Of a stretch of DNA of 53,926 bases, positions 14,848 through 24,402 are shown one piece after another. The position numbers were made by a program, and so were the translations under genes. How positions within the stretch are numbered: position 1 is the stretch's first letter; every line of letters starts with the position of its first letter. The notes below the pieces were generated by a model that was not told the DNA's origin, ran no database searches, and saw only the letters and a list, made by a program, of their open reading frames with translations. Source of the stretch: Westiellopsis prolifica IICB1 (GTDB taxonomy: Bacteria; Cyanobacteriota; Cyanobacteriia; Cyanobacteriales; Nostocaceae); the NCBI RefSeq assembly GCF_004323185.1, contig NZ_NAPS01000001.1, positions 2,988,645 to 3,042,570 on the forward strand. The letters run 5' to 3'.

Positions 14848-16329
14848 ATGAACCTGCGACAAAAACTCCTCACAACCTTTGGTGGCTTGGCGTTACTAAC
14901 CTTAGTAACAGCTGGAATGACAACGTGGACACTCCACAAGTGGAGAAATAGTGAAAAGCGACTTGATGAACACTACCAGCGCAGCCTACTGGTTAAGGAA
15001 GTGCAAGCAGCGACGTTTCGTGCTTTTAAAGAACTACCAGATTCGGTTACAGGCGGTGATCAAGATGCACGAGAAGAGTTTGAGGAATTGATTGCAGTAA
15101 CTACACCAGACTTCCAACAGTGGACAGCGTTAGCCCACAACGACCAAGAACGTCAACAAGTGCAGCAAGTCCGCAATAGCTATGAAACCTTACTAAAAGA
15201 GGCTTATAGAGTTTTCGACTTAGTTGATACTGGACGTTACAAGGAGGCTTTAATTCTACTGGACGACTACGTAGAAGAAGGAGTTCTTGAGGAATTTGAA
15301 AAGGTAACTGAAGCAGCAATAGAATCTGACCGACAAAACCGCAGAGTGATTAGAACGCAAGTTCAAAATGCTAGGCGAACAGCTCAATTAGCCCTTTCAA
15401 TTGTTGCTTTCGGAACGATTTCCTTGGTATTGCTGCTGGCAGGTTATCTCGCTTCTGACTTGTTCACACCCTTGCGCGAGGTTAAACTGGCACTGGACGA
15501 TGCAAAGCGGGGTAACTGGCAACGTCGCTTAGATGAAGAACGAACTGATGAGTTTGGTGCGATCGCTCAAGCTTATAACCAGATGTTAGAGGAGATGGCA
15601 TCCCGTCAGCAAGTGGTAGAATTTGCCGCTATTCCGATGAGTGATCTCAAAAAAGATTCACACTGGCAAAAAATGTCGTCGCGAGCAATGCTGCATCAGA
15701 TGGTGTCACAGTTGCGATCGCGTGTCGCTAATTTAAGTCATGACAACACCATTGAAGATAAAAAAGCATTAATCGCCCAACTGGATTTACTTTTACAAGC
15801 TGTTTCGCGCATCGCTGAATTTGGCTTTCCTTTGGATTTAAATTTAGCTCGCACTGATATCCGTATTCTTGTCTACGAAGTTCTCCAGCGTTTTCAACCG
15901 GAATTAATCGAGCGAGCAGTCAGTATTGAAATTGACATTGATCCAGCAGTCAATTATGCCGTGGTGGATCGTTTGAAATTGCGTTCTGCGTTGGATGAAC
16001 TGATACGCAACGCCTTAAATGCATTACCAGAAGAGGGTGGACGTCTGGGAATGCGAACTACCATCAGTCAAGATGGTACGGAATTGAAACTCGAAGTTGG
16101 TGATAACGGTAAAGGTATCAAGCAACGATTGATTGAGCAAGCTTTTACACCACTAACCAGCGAAAACGGTAAGACAGCAGGTGTGGGGTTGGCATTAACC
16201 AAAGCCATCATTCAACAACACGGTGGTGAAATAACTCTTAAAAGCGAGCCGGAACAAGGTACTTACGTGCAAATAGTATTACCAATCAACTTTGGTAATG
16301 ACCGTAATTTAACTGAAGCGCGTGTGTGA
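14848..16329 (+). CDS. HAMP-domain sensor protein with histidine-kinase ATPase domain, no canonical H-box
   Basis: 493 residues, RBS GGAGGA at 14838-14843. TM1 (about 8-28), a periplasmic helical sensor (29-180), TM2 (182-202) and a HAMP domain (about 203-252) are followed by a non-standard helical segment (253-340) and a HATPase_c domain. The ATPase has the N-box DELIRNALNAL (Asn388), G1 box DNGKGI (419-424) and G2 box GVGLAL (445-450). The usual HELRTP phosphoacceptor motif is absent; candidate histidines are in MLHQMVSQLR (His283) and NLSHDN (His298). No response regulator is adjacent. Probably senses the solute moved by the upstream permease. Confidence 0.88.
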   Translation: MNLRQKLLTTFGGLALLTLVTAGMTTWTLHKWRNSEKRLDEHYQRSLLVKEVQAATFRAFKELPDSVTGGDQDAREEFEELIAVTTPDFQQWTALAHNDQERQQVQQVRNSYETLLKEAYRVFDLVDTGRYKEALILLDDYVEEGVLEEFEKVTEAAIESDRQNRRVIRTQVQNARRTAQLALSIVAFGTISLVLLLAGYLASDLFTPLREVKLALDDAKRGNWQRRLDEERTDEFGAIAQAYNQMLEEMASRQQVVEFAAIPMSDLKKDSHWQKMSSRAMLHQMVSQLRSRVANLSHDNTIEDKKALIAQLDLLLQAVSRIAEFGFPLDLNLARTDIRILVYEVLQRFQPELIERAVSIEIDIDPAVNYAVVDRLKLRSALDELIRNALNALPEEGGRLGMRTTISQDGTELKLEVGDNGKGIKQRLIEQAFTPLTSENGKTAGVGLALTKAIIQQHGGEITLKSEPEQGTYVQIVLPINFGNDRNLTEARV

Positions 16330-16450
16330 ATGACTGAGTTTCTCTAATGCGTCGCAAACAGAAGCGATAGATAAAAAGTCTATCTGGTAAAGATTTGCGA
16401 AACGAAATTTCTTGTCAAGCTCACACTTTTTTTAAATAAACAAAACAGCC

Positions 16451-17626
16451 ATGACATTAAGAATTCTCATTGCGCCATCTGGATTTAAAGAAAGTCTTGA
16501 TGCAGAACAGGTAGCTGATTGTATTGCTACAGGTATCTTGAGAGTTTTACCGGATGTTATTATTCGCAAAGCTCCTTTAGTTGACGGAGGTGAAGGCTTT
16601 ACTAAAACTCTAGTGGCTGCCACCAACGGTACTCTACATTACCTGGATGTTACTGGACCGATTGGACAAAAAGTGCAATCTTACTTTGGCTTTCTTGGGG
16701 GAACAACTCAGAAAACTGCTGTCTTGGAAATGGCTGCGGCGGCGGGGTTGCGTCTTGTACCCTTAAATATGCGGAACCCGATGATCACAACGACCTATGG
16801 TGTTGGTGAGTTAATTAAAGCGGCGTTGGATGCTGGCGCACAGCGCATCTTAGTTGGTTGTGGTGATTCTGGCACTAATGACGGAGGTGCTGGTATGGCG
16901 CAAGCTTTGGGTGTGAAGTTACTAGATGATGCCCGAAAGCAGTTAAAGTTGGGTTGTGGTGAGTTAATCAAACTCAAACAGATTGACTTTTCTGAAAAAG
17001 ATCCACGTCTGGAACAGGTACAGATTGATGTGGCTTGCAATTGGCATAATGTTTTGTGTGGTGAGCAAGGTGTTGCTAGGGTGTTTGGCCCTCAAAAAGG
17101 TGCATCGCCCCAAATCGTGGCACAGATGGCTTTAGCTCTGGAACACTACGCCGCAGTCATTGAAACCGATTTAGGTATTGATGTCAGAGAAATGCCTGGT
17201 AGTGGTGCATCTGGTGGTTTAGGCACGGGTTTGCACGCGTTAATAGGTGCAGAACTACACCCAAGATACGATATTGTTATGCAGTACCTGGAATTAGATA
17301 ATTTGATTCCGGAAGTAGACTTGGTGATTACTGCTGAGGGATGCATTGACTACCAAACCCCACGGGGTAAGATTCCCGCCGAAGTTGCAAAGCGAGCAAA
17401 ACGCTATAGATTGCCTGTTATTGCCCTTGTAGGAACTATTGGTAAAGATGCGGAGATCAATTTACGTCAAGGCATAGATTATTACAACAGTATTTTAACT
17501 CACCCCTGTCAACTCAGTGAGGCGATCGCCCAAACTAAAATCCTGTTAACAAATGCAGCCGAACAAGTAGCGCGTTTACTTTTAGTTGGGCGGCAAATCA
17601 GACATTGTACTCCTATAGGATGGTGA
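16451..17626 (+). CDS. Glycerate kinase (GarK/GlxK type)
   Basis: 391 residues, the expected length for the bacterial glycerate kinase I family. Conserved blocks are IAPSGFKESLDAEQVA (5-20), PLVDGGEGFTKTL (about 41-53), GCGDSGTNDGGAGMAQALG (about 138-156), the MPGSGASGGLG loop (about 250-260) and DLVITAEGCIDYQT (about 289-302). It phosphorylates D-glycerate, linking photorespiratory or imported glycerate to the Calvin cycle. It is third in the run permease, sensor, kinase, with 121 nt separating it from the sensor, so it may also have its own promoter. Confidence 0.95.
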   Translation: MTLRILIAPSGFKESLDAEQVADCIATGILRVLPDVIIRKAPLVDGGEGFTKTLVAATNGTLHYLDVTGPIGQKVQSYFGFLGGTTQKTAVLEMAAAAGLRLVPLNMRNPMITTTYGVGELIKAALDAGAQRILVGCGDSGTNDGGAGMAQALGVKLLDDARKQLKLGCGELIKLKQIDFSEKDPRLEQVQIDVACNWHNVLCGEQGVARVFGPQKGASPQIVAQMALALEHYAAVIETDLGIDVREMPGSGASGGLGTGLHALIGAELHPRYDIVMQYLELDNLIPEVDLVITAEGCIDYQTPRGKIPAEVAKRAKRYRLPVIALVGTIGKDAEINLRQGIDYYNSILTHPCQLSEAIAQTKILLTNAAEQVARLLLVGRQIRHCTPIGW

Positions 17627-17692
17627 ACTACCTACACGCTCCCTGACGGTACTGAATGGCTGTGTCAGGTAAATAAGTAAGTCGGAACAAAT

Positions 17693-17846
17693 GTAGAGAC
17701 GTGCCATGGCTCGTCTCTACTCGTTGGGGTCGTCATTTGTGAGCCAGCGCGGTCTTGGGGGTCTCCCCCATGTAGACGCCTAAGCGGCTTCCCGCAGGGT
17801 GCGACTGGCGAACCCGTAAGGGTCATTGGTCATTGGTCATTAGTAA
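17693..17846. repeat. Palindrome and GTCATTG heptamers
   Basis: GTAGAGACG...CGTCTCTAC (17693-17720) belongs to the dispersed palindrome family. Tandem GGTCATT units lie at about 17820-17846. No gene is seen between the glycerate kinase and the porin stop. Confidence 0.8.
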
Positions 17847-17914
17847 GAATTTTAGGCTTGTTTACTTTCCGTAACATGGTTAGGTTTATTCCCGCCGACT
17901 TACTTAACTATCAA

Positions 17915-19489
17915 TTAAAACTCAAATCTAGTGCGAATAGTGCCAACAAAAATGCTGTCATTATTATCATTATGTTCGGGGTTGGTAATCACAAACATAC
18001 CTGGAGTGATCGAAATATTATCTGTGACTTGAAGGCGATAAAAAGCTTCTAAATGTAAAGAAGTATCTTTATCGGCTATTTGGCTACTTTCTGTAACTTT
18101 TGGTGGCATCCCAAAAACAAAACCTGCTAAATTACCTTTACCTCCCAAATCTGGAAAAGCTAAAGTTACAGCATAATTCAAAATATCTGCTTCATCATCG
18201 CTGACTCTAGACTCTGCTTTTATATAACCAACCCAACCAGAAACAATAAATTTGGGATTAACTCGCCAGCTAGTTTCTAAACCAAATGAATTCGCAGTAG
18301 TAGAAACATTGCCAAATGGCCTGCGGGCAATTAAACTACCTGTACTACCTGTCAAATTCACTCCACTTTCGCCACCTCCTGCATAGTAGGAATGAAGGTA
18401 AGTTAAAGCAATACCGAAATTATCAACTGGTTGAAAAGTCAAATGTCCTAGTGCTGAGTAATTTCCATTAAATAGCCCGTTTTTCTCCGTTGGCACTGAG
18501 GCGTCATTTGTCATGTAGGCTAAACCAAGATTTGTATTTTTACTCAATTGATAGTTGATGCCTAACCCTGTTCCGTCAACACTCCGTAAAATAGGGTTAT
18601 ACCTGCCAAATCGAGAAATACCACCGCTACCGCTACTTGCTAAAGGATTAAGAGGTTCAGCAATGTCATTTAATTCCATTTCCGTTGCAGCGACTGTTAC
18701 TTTTACCTTGTCGCCAATAGGGAAAAAATAATAGACTTCATCCAAGACCACATCATTATCTGTATCTTCATCAAATCCCAAACGGGTCATTTGCGTTCCT
18801 GTAATGCTGTCATCTAACTCAGTCATATTTCCCGATTCTAAGCGCACATTTAAACCATCTTTGCCTGTAAAACTAGTTACAAAATTTAAACGTACGCGCT
18901 GGGCAAATATGACGTTTTCATCTAATTCTGGATTATTATTTCGATTGTCATCACTATCGGCAGCATTCTCACCAAAAACACCAGCGATTGCAAAAATTAC
19001 TTCTCCTGCTAGTTTAGTAGTGGTTGAAAATTGATTGGCTTCTAATTCAGCGTTTTTACTTTCTAACACATCTACTCGACGGCGTAGTATTCCCAATTCT
19101 GTGGAGAACTCTGCTTGTAGTTTTTGCAGTAAGGCTAAATCTTCTTTAATTACTAAATTATCTTTAGCAGTAGCAATCAATTCTTGCATTCTTTGTAGAC
19201 AAGTATTTAAGCTGGCTGCAAATTCATATCGTGTCATTGCTTGATTACCACGATAGGTAGCGCTTGGATAACCAGCAATACAACCGTAGCGTTCTATTAG
19301 TGATTGTAAAACTTGAAATGCCCAGTCTGTAGATTTAACGTCAGATAGTTGAGAAACTGATGTTATTTGTGATATTTCTTGTAGAGAAAACTGCGGCTTA
19401 TTTTCCACAGCTAAAACCTGGGTTGAAATAGATAATTTAGCGATGGTAAAGCTGGAAACAAAGATTAAAGAGTTAAACCAATTGTTCAT
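17915..19489 (-). CDS. SLH-domain iron-uptake porin (OprB/Som type), outer membrane
   Basis: 524 residues from ATG 19489; a further-upstream TTG (19537) would overlap the preceding kinase gene and disrupt the signal peptide. The N-terminus is a Sec signal (hydrophobic to about TQVLA). An SLH domain follows (VKSTDWAFQVLQSLIERYGC...GYPSATYRGNQAMTRYEFA), then a coiled coil (about 120-150) with LRRRVDVLESKNAELEA, then a beta-barrel ending in aromatic RFEF, as in outer-membrane porins. Cyanobacterial members mediate passage of inorganic ions including iron. The gene is probably co-transcribed with the kinase 40 nt upstream. Confidence 0.93.
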   Translation of the reverse strand: MNNWFNSLIFVSSFTIAKLSISTQVLAVENKPQFSLQEISQITSVSQLSDVKSTDWAFQVLQSLIERYGCIAGYPSATYRGNQAMTRYEFAASLNTCLQRMQELIATAKDNLVIKEDLALLQKLQAEFSTELGILRRRVDVLESKNAELEANQFSTTTKLAGEVIFAIAGVFGENAADSDDNRNNNPELDENVIFAQRVRLNFVTSFTGKDGLNVRLESGNMTELDDSITGTQMTRLGFDEDTDNDVVLDEVYYFFPIGDKVKVTVAATEMELNDIAEPLNPLASSGSGGISRFGRYNPILRSVDGTGLGINYQLSKNTNLGLAYMTNDASVPTEKNGLFNGNYSALGHLTFQPVDNFGIALTYLHSYYAGGGESGVNLTGSTGSLIARRPFGNVSTTANSFGLETSWRVNPKFIVSGWVGYIKAESRVSDDEADILNYAVTLAFPDLGGKGNLAGFVFGMPPKVTESSQIADKDTSLHLEAFYRLQVTDNISITPGMFVITNPEHNDNNDSIFVGTIRTRFEF

Positions 19490-19529
19490 TTTTGTAGTCA
19501 AGGTTTGGATTTTCTTTTTTCTTTTTCCC

Positions 19530-20927
19530 CTAAGCAAAACCTATTGGGACAGCTGCTAACTGGACTGTAAAAGTGGAACCTTCGGAAGGTTTGCTTTTGA
19601 CGGAAATAGAGCCACCACATCCGTGTAGTAGTTGCTGTACAATTGTGAGACCCAAGCCTGCACCACCAGGATCTTCTATTGGTAGTGGACGCACGCGATA
19701 AAAACGGTCAAAAATTTTGGTAATTTCGCTTTCGCCAATACCGATACCGCTATCACGAAATTCTAATTGAACATAATTACCTTGGAGACGTCCCCGCACC
19801 CAAACTTGACCTCCTTTGGGAGTATATTTAATGCCATTGGAAAGCAGATGAATCACAATTTGCCTAACTCCTCCACTTACACACCAAACACCAGGGAGGT
19901 CTGTTGGTACGGTGTAGGCTAACATAACTCCTTTTTCTTGTGCTAGGGGCTGATAGGTACTAACTACTCCAGGTACAATGTCTGCAAGGTGTACTGTTTC
20001 TAAGTGCATTGCTTCCAAGTTATGCTCAACCTGCACCAGTTCCAAGACACCATGAATTAGCGAATTTTGACGATCGCATTGAGTACTAAGCATTTGCGAA
20101 TAGCGCTGGCGTTGGGGGTTTTTCAGACTAGGCGAATTTAATAAACTTAAAGCAGTCTTCATGTGTGTCAGAGGTGTACGCAGCTCATGACAAACATTGC
20201 TTAAGAATTCGTCTTTGATCTGCAAACTATGGTGTAGTGTTTGTTTGTGTTGTTCTATCTTAGCTATGCGTCGAGAAATAATTTGACGGTTAATTTCATC
20301 CTGTCGTTGTAGTTGTTTTGTCAACAATTGACTCATCAATGCTGGTTCAGGCGTACTAGTACAAATCAAATCATCTAGTGCGATCGCATATTTTTCTGGC
20401 ACGATTGCTTGTTTTATACCATCTAATACTTGCTGGATTATTTGTGATTCAATAGTAGTAATAGTCAACAAATTTCTCTGATTTTTAATTGCTTTTTCAG
20501 CTACTGTTAAGCTGCAAAATTTGGCTGATAATACTATTAAGAAATACTCTCGATGTATTTTGTAAATAGGCTGTAGAGGTGTTTGGGACTGTTTCCCGTA
20601 GGTTTGAGACGGTGAAATTATAGAGAGAGTGTTTCTCTGAGTTTCCTCATCAACCAAAGTATTCCCCACACTCTCAACTTGGCAATTATAAACAACTCCA
20701 GAATTATCCAATTGCTGTTGATAGCGCTGAATTTCTGAATGCCAAATTTTTCCTGGAGGTAGTTTTACCCATAAAGTTGCTGGTATCTGCTGTTCTATTA
20801 ATAAGTCAATTTGTGACTTCAACAGAGATAGCAGACTAGCAGGAGTCACCGACGAAACAAAAGGAGGCGTTTGTCCAGCCAAAGCCAGTTGGAATATTGA
20901 TAGTTCCTGAACCAGAGAAACATTCAT
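19530..20927 (-). CDS. Sensor histidine kinase with unrecognised N-terminal sensory region
   Basis: 465 residues, soluble. Residues 1-200 form an N-terminal domain I do not firmly recognise; its layout resembles DICT-type sensory regions of cyanobacterial kinases, but this is not proven. A coiled coil (about 200-238) leads to HisKA with NVCHELRTPLTHMKTALSLL (His247) and HATPase_c with HLLSNGIKYTPKGG, DSGIGIGES and GAGLGLTIVQQL. Its start ATG lies directly against a TTATTTG/TCATTTG heptamer array, so its ribosome-binding region is repeat DNA. It lies 40 nt upstream of the iron-uptake porin on the same strand. No cognate regulator is adjacent. Confidence 0.9.
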   Translation of the reverse strand: MNVSLVQELSIFQLALAGQTPPFVSSVTPASLLSLLKSQIDLLIEQQIPATLWVKLPPGKIWHSEIQRYQQQLDNSGVVYNCQVESVGNTLVDEETQRNTLSIISPSQTYGKQSQTPLQPIYKIHREYFLIVLSAKFCSLTVAEKAIKNQRNLLTITTIESQIIQQVLDGIKQAIVPEKYAIALDDLICTSTPEPALMSQLLTKQLQRQDEINRQIISRRIAKIEQHKQTLHHSLQIKDEFLSNVCHELRTPLTHMKTALSLLNSPSLKNPQRQRYSQMLSTQCDRQNSLIHGVLELVQVEHNLEAMHLETVHLADIVPGVVSTYQPLAQEKGVMLAYTVPTDLPGVWCVSGGVRQIVIHLLSNGIKYTPKGGQVWVRGRLQGNYVQLEFRDSGIGIGESEITKIFDRFYRVRPLPIEDPGGAGLGLTIVQQLLHGCGGSISVKSKPSEGSTFTVQLAAVPIGFA

Positions 20928-20998
20928 TTGTTATTTGTCATTTGTTATTTGTCATTTGTTATTTGTCATTTGTTATTTGTCATTTGTCATTTGTTATT
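20928..20998. repeat. TTATTTG/TCATTTG heptamer array
   Basis: About ten alternating heptamers abut the start codon of the kinase gene. On that strand the array reads as ACAAATA/ACAAATG units, leaving no purine-rich Shine-Dalgarno. Confidence 0.9.
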
Positions 20999-21181
20999 GG
21001 TAGGGGGATGGGAAATAATTTTATACTACTCACTTCTAGTTCCAAGAACGCCGATTCAGTATTTATAAATTGTCTTTAATGATTAAGACAAGGAGAGGAA
21101 GAAACAAAGAAGAAAAATTCTCCCTTGTCCCCCTTGTCTCCCTTGTCTCCCTTCTTCTCCCCCAATCCCCGACCCCAATCT

Positions 21182-22681
21182 CTAAGGTTTAGCCCTTAGC
21201 TTTTCTTCTAGGGCTTCGCGTGCGTGTTCTCTGTCGTCAAAGTGTATTTTTTCGGTTCCCAGAATTTGGTAATCTTCGTGACCTTTACCAGCTAGCAGGA
21301 CACCATCTCCTGGTTGTGCTTCCAAAATTGCACTCCGAATGGCGGTAGCGCGATCGCAGATCACTATTGGCTGAATCGTTTCCGGTATTCCTGTTAAAAT
21401 ATCCTGCAATATCTGCTCTGGATCTTCAGTACGGGGATTATCGGATGTCACTACTGCTACATCAGCTAGTTCGGCTGCTATTTTACCCATTTTTGGGCGC
21501 TTAGTTCTATCCCTATCTCCTCCGCAACCAAACACACAGATCATCTTACCAGGAATAAACGGACGTGCAGCTTTGAGCAAGTTCTCTAAACTATCAGGAG
21601 TGTGAGCATAGTCTACAATCACACTGATGTCCTGTTGTGGGTTCACCTGTACTCTTTCCATGCGTCCGGGAACACCCGGAAATTCTGGTATTACAGATAC
21701 CACCAATTCTAAATCTAAACCTAAGTGTAAAATTGCTCCGACTGCTGCCAAAAGATTTTCCAGATTATATTGACCAACTAGGGGTGAACGAAAAGCGACA
21801 TCACCTTTTGGTGTGTGCAGTTTACCACTAACACCATTTGGTTCGTAACTTAAATCACTCATCCATAAATCAGCAGTGGAATTGCTGACACTATAACTCC
21901 AAACTTTATTTGCATCTAAAGATGTAATTAATCGCTGTCCGTAGGCATCATCGGCGTTAATTATTGCCCGCCCTTTGAGATAATCAGAATTAAATAGCAA
22001 AGCTTTGGCCGCGAAGTAATCTTCCATATCGCGGTGAAAGTCGAGATGGTCTTGAGTCAGGTTACTAAACACCCCAACTTCAAATTGACAGCCCATTACC
22101 CGTCCTTGTGCCAAAGCGTGGGAACTAACTTCCATCACACCATACTCGTTACCAGCAGCGATGGCTGCTGCTAGCTGGTGTTGCAGTTCAACTGCAAACG
22201 GTGTGGTATGAATGGCAGTTTGGGTGAACCCTGGCCAACGAGTATACAAAGTACCCATTAAAGCCGTAAGTTTATTGGCTTTGTGAAGGAAATATTCAAT
22301 CAAATGGGTGGTTGTAGTTTTACCGTTCGTACCTGTAACACCCACAAGCTTGAGTTTTTGTCCTGGATAGTCATAAAAAACTTTAGCTAATTGGGCGCAG
22401 GCTTTTGTCATGTCTGTGGCGATAATGACACAAGCGTCTGGGTTGGGGGGGTGTTTTTGTGCGGCGCTAGGAGATATGATTGCTGCTACAGCACCAGCTG
22501 CTGTAGCACTTTGCCAAAAATCCCCGCCATCAACTCGTGTTCCAGGCATACCAATAAATAAATCTCCTGGACTGGTAGCATGGGAATTTGTTGTTAATCC
22601 TGTCACCTCACTATCCATTGCTGGATGTTCAGGTAAATGCACAATCCCTTCTACACTGGCTATTAACTCCCGCAGTTTCAT
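21182..22681 (-). CDS. murE: UDP-N-acetylmuramoyl-L-alanyl-D-glutamate--2,6-diaminopimelate ligase
   Basis: 499 residues, full length. The Mur-ligase ATP loop GVTGTNGKTTTTHLIEYFL (about 113-131), the HTTPFAVELQHQL and MEVSSHALAQGRV segments, and VDYAHTPDSLENLLKAARPF (about 348-367) are present. The DNPRTEDP motif (about 410-417) is the signature for meso-diaminopimelate as the added amino acid. The enzyme acts in the cytoplasm in peptidoglycan precursor synthesis. The start is ATG 22681. No other mur or dcw-cluster gene is adjacent, as is usual in cyanobacteria. Confidence 0.97.
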   Translation of the reverse strand: MKLRELIASVEGIVHLPEHPAMDSEVTGLTTNSHATSPGDLFIGMPGTRVDGGDFWQSATAAGAVAAIISPSAAQKHPPNPDACVIIATDMTKACAQLAKVFYDYPGQKLKLVGVTGTNGKTTTTHLIEYFLHKANKLTALMGTLYTRWPGFTQTAIHTTPFAVELQHQLAAAIAAGNEYGVMEVSSHALAQGRVMGCQFEVGVFSNLTQDHLDFHRDMEDYFAAKALLFNSDYLKGRAIINADDAYGQRLITSLDANKVWSYSVSNSTADLWMSDLSYEPNGVSGKLHTPKGDVAFRSPLVGQYNLENLLAAVGAILHLGLDLELVVSVIPEFPGVPGRMERVQVNPQQDISVIVDYAHTPDSLENLLKAARPFIPGKMICVFGCGGDRDRTKRPKMGKIAAELADVAVVTSDNPRTEDPEQILQDILTGIPETIQPIVICDRATAIRSAILEAQPGDGVLLAGKGHEDYQILGTEKIHFDDREHAREALEEKLRAKP

Positions 22682-22743
22682 GTTGTGAACCTCTTCAAAA
22701 AAGGAACTATAGGCTAGTGTTCTATCGCATTAGTTTTGATAGA

Positions 22744-22800
22744 TTCGTAGTAAGCACCAAGGGTGCTTAAATATTTGAGGATTAAAGTCCTCACTACGAA
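22744..22800. repeat. Dispersed foldback TTCGTAGT...ACTACGAA
   Basis: Inverted repeats TTCGTAGT (22744-22751) and ACTACGAA (22793-22800) enclose AAGTCCTC-type sequence. Related copies with GAGGACTTTAGTCCT cores occur near 35810-35875 and 38853-38878. Confidence 0.7.
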
Positions 22801-22898
22801 CCCAGCAAAGTTGGTGTGGTGGACTACTAGGGTTAGGGACTAACCCTAACCGATAGCTTGCGCTTTATTCTGCACTATTTTCCTTTTTCTACAAATAC

Positions 22899-23204
22899 TT
22901 ATAGATACTTCCGGAGTAAATTTTCCAACTGTTGTACTGTTGCACGGGGAGAAGGACGGGGTATAAGTTGTATTTTCTGTTCTCTGTTTGCGGGATGGAC
23001 ATCCTGAGCGCAGTTTGCTTGATTGGCTACAAACAAGACAGGAACCTCATATTGGTAAGCTTTAAACCAATCGTCATCAGTGGTAATGTCCCGAACTTCT
23101 AGCTGTAGGGATGGAAAATTTTCCATCTCTACAATTTTTTCTAACTTTTCCTGCAAACCCTCACATAAATGACATCCCGGCTTACTGTATAAGATCAATT
23201 GCAT
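22899..23204 (-). CDS. Glutaredoxin-like thiol-redox protein (DUF836 type)
   Basis: 101 residues with a thioredoxin fold: strand MQLILYSKPGCHLC with a CxxC motif (Cys11 and Cys14), then helix GLQEKLEKI, a second strand EVRDITTDDDW and the cis-Pro region YEVPVLFV (about 53-60). The family is small, soluble and of unknown partner. The C-terminal half contains one more Cys (NCAQ). It lies between murE and the carbonic anhydrase on the same strand, 42 nt after the latter, so co-transcription with it is possible. Confidence 0.85.
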   Translation of the reverse strand: MQLILYSKPGCHLCEGLQEKLEKIVEMENFPSLQLEVRDITTDDDWFKAYQYEVPVLFVANQANCAQDVHPANREQKIQLIPRPSPRATVQQLENLLRKYL

Positions 23205-23246
23205 TTGTTGATACCAATTCTCACATTGCCAACCAACAGACTTTTA

Positions 23247-23993
23247 TTAGGTTACGATAGATACTTTACTAGTATCCACATCGTAACGAGCGCCAACAAT
23301 TTTAAGTTTATTTTGACGAACAAGTCTAGATAAAATTGTTGAATCTTCTATTAACTTATTTGCTTGATATTTAATGTTGGCTACAACTGCATGATCTTGT
23401 AAATTTTCTGGAGACGATTTGATTGTTTCAACAGCAGGTTTGATACCTTCAATTATCAAACCCATTCTGCCAGAAACGGGTTCATCTTCAAGTGCTTTTG
23501 CGACTGCACCACATTTTTTGTGACCTAAAACTACAATGAGTTGAGAACCTAATACTGCTGTGGCGTATTCTACGCTACCAATGGTTGCGTCACAGGCAAC
23601 ATTACCAGCGATTCTGACTACAAATAAATCCCCTAATCCTTGATCAAAGATGATTTCTGCTGGGACGCGAGAATCTGCACAGCCTAATATCGTAGCAAAA
23701 GGATATTGGGCTTTAGCAATCAGTTGTCTACGTTCCCTAGATTGATTAGGATATTGAGGTTTTTGCTGTGCAAAGCGCTGGTTTCCATCCAGTAGACGTT
23801 TTAAAGCTTTTTCAGGACTAACTGGAATACGATTGGCTGTTACAGCATCAGCGAGAGTTGTTTGGGGTGCGATCGCTTGCTGTACATTGGCTGATATTTC
23901 ACAACCAGTAACACTGGCTACTATACCAATACTTCCTGCACCTGCTAGCTTCAAGAAATGGCGACGTCCAACAAATCCATTAATTCGACTCAT
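23247..23993 (-). CDS. Exported beta-carbonic anhydrase (EcaB-like)
   Basis: 248 residues from ATG 23993. The N-terminus has a twin-arginine type signal (GRRHFLKLAGAG) running into a lipobox-like SVTGC, so it is either Tat-exported or a lipoprotein. The beta-CA zinc ligands are visible as GCADSRVP (Cys, Asp, Arg) and GHKKCGAV (His, Cys), with the VVRIAGNV block between. It interconverts CO2 and bicarbonate outside the cytoplasm, in periplasm or thylakoid lumen. Assignment to EcaB is based on export plus the beta class and is not certain. Confidence 0.92.
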   Translation of the reverse strand: MSRINGFVGRRHFLKLAGAGSIGIVASVTGCEISANVQQAIAPQTTLADAVTANRIPVSPEKALKRLLDGNQRFAQQKPQYPNQSRERRQLIAKAQYPFATILGCADSRVPAEIIFDQGLGDLFVVRIAGNVACDATIGSVEYATAVLGSQLIVVLGHKKCGAVAKALEDEPVSGRMGLIIEGIKPAVETIKSSPENLQDHAVVANIKYQANKLIEDSTILSRLVRQNKLKIVGARYDVDTSKVSIVT

Positions 23994-24402
23994 CAATTTA
24001 GCTCAATAATGGAATCCAGTTATTCAAAGCTTTATTCGCTCAGGAAAATAACAATTTTTCCAGCTTCCAAGAGTAGGAATTGAGACGATTTAATAGTTAT
24101 TTAATTTTTATTAAAAAAGATGTAAAGGTATAAATGTATAAGGATGTGAAAAAAATAGTAAATTTAATTAAGTGCAAATACTGGAATAAAATTAGGTGTT
24201 TATTTAACTTCTTGAATATTTCATTTTTTATTTGGAATTACTTCACATTTATAGGATTGTAATTAACTGTAATTAACGCCAAAATCGGGATAGGCAAACA
24301 TTTGGAAAGTTCTTGAATACTGAAAATTATACGAGTATCTCAAGCAACAAAAATCCAGGGTGCATGTCTCATCAATCAAGTAAACTACTTAAGTAATCGT
24401 TC
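23994..24402. other. AT-rich divergent spacer
   Basis: About 410 bp between the carbonic anhydrase (minus) and the CAP protein (plus). AT-rich without visible repeats, RNA genes or small ORFs that I would support. Presumably holds both promoters. Confidence 0.5.
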
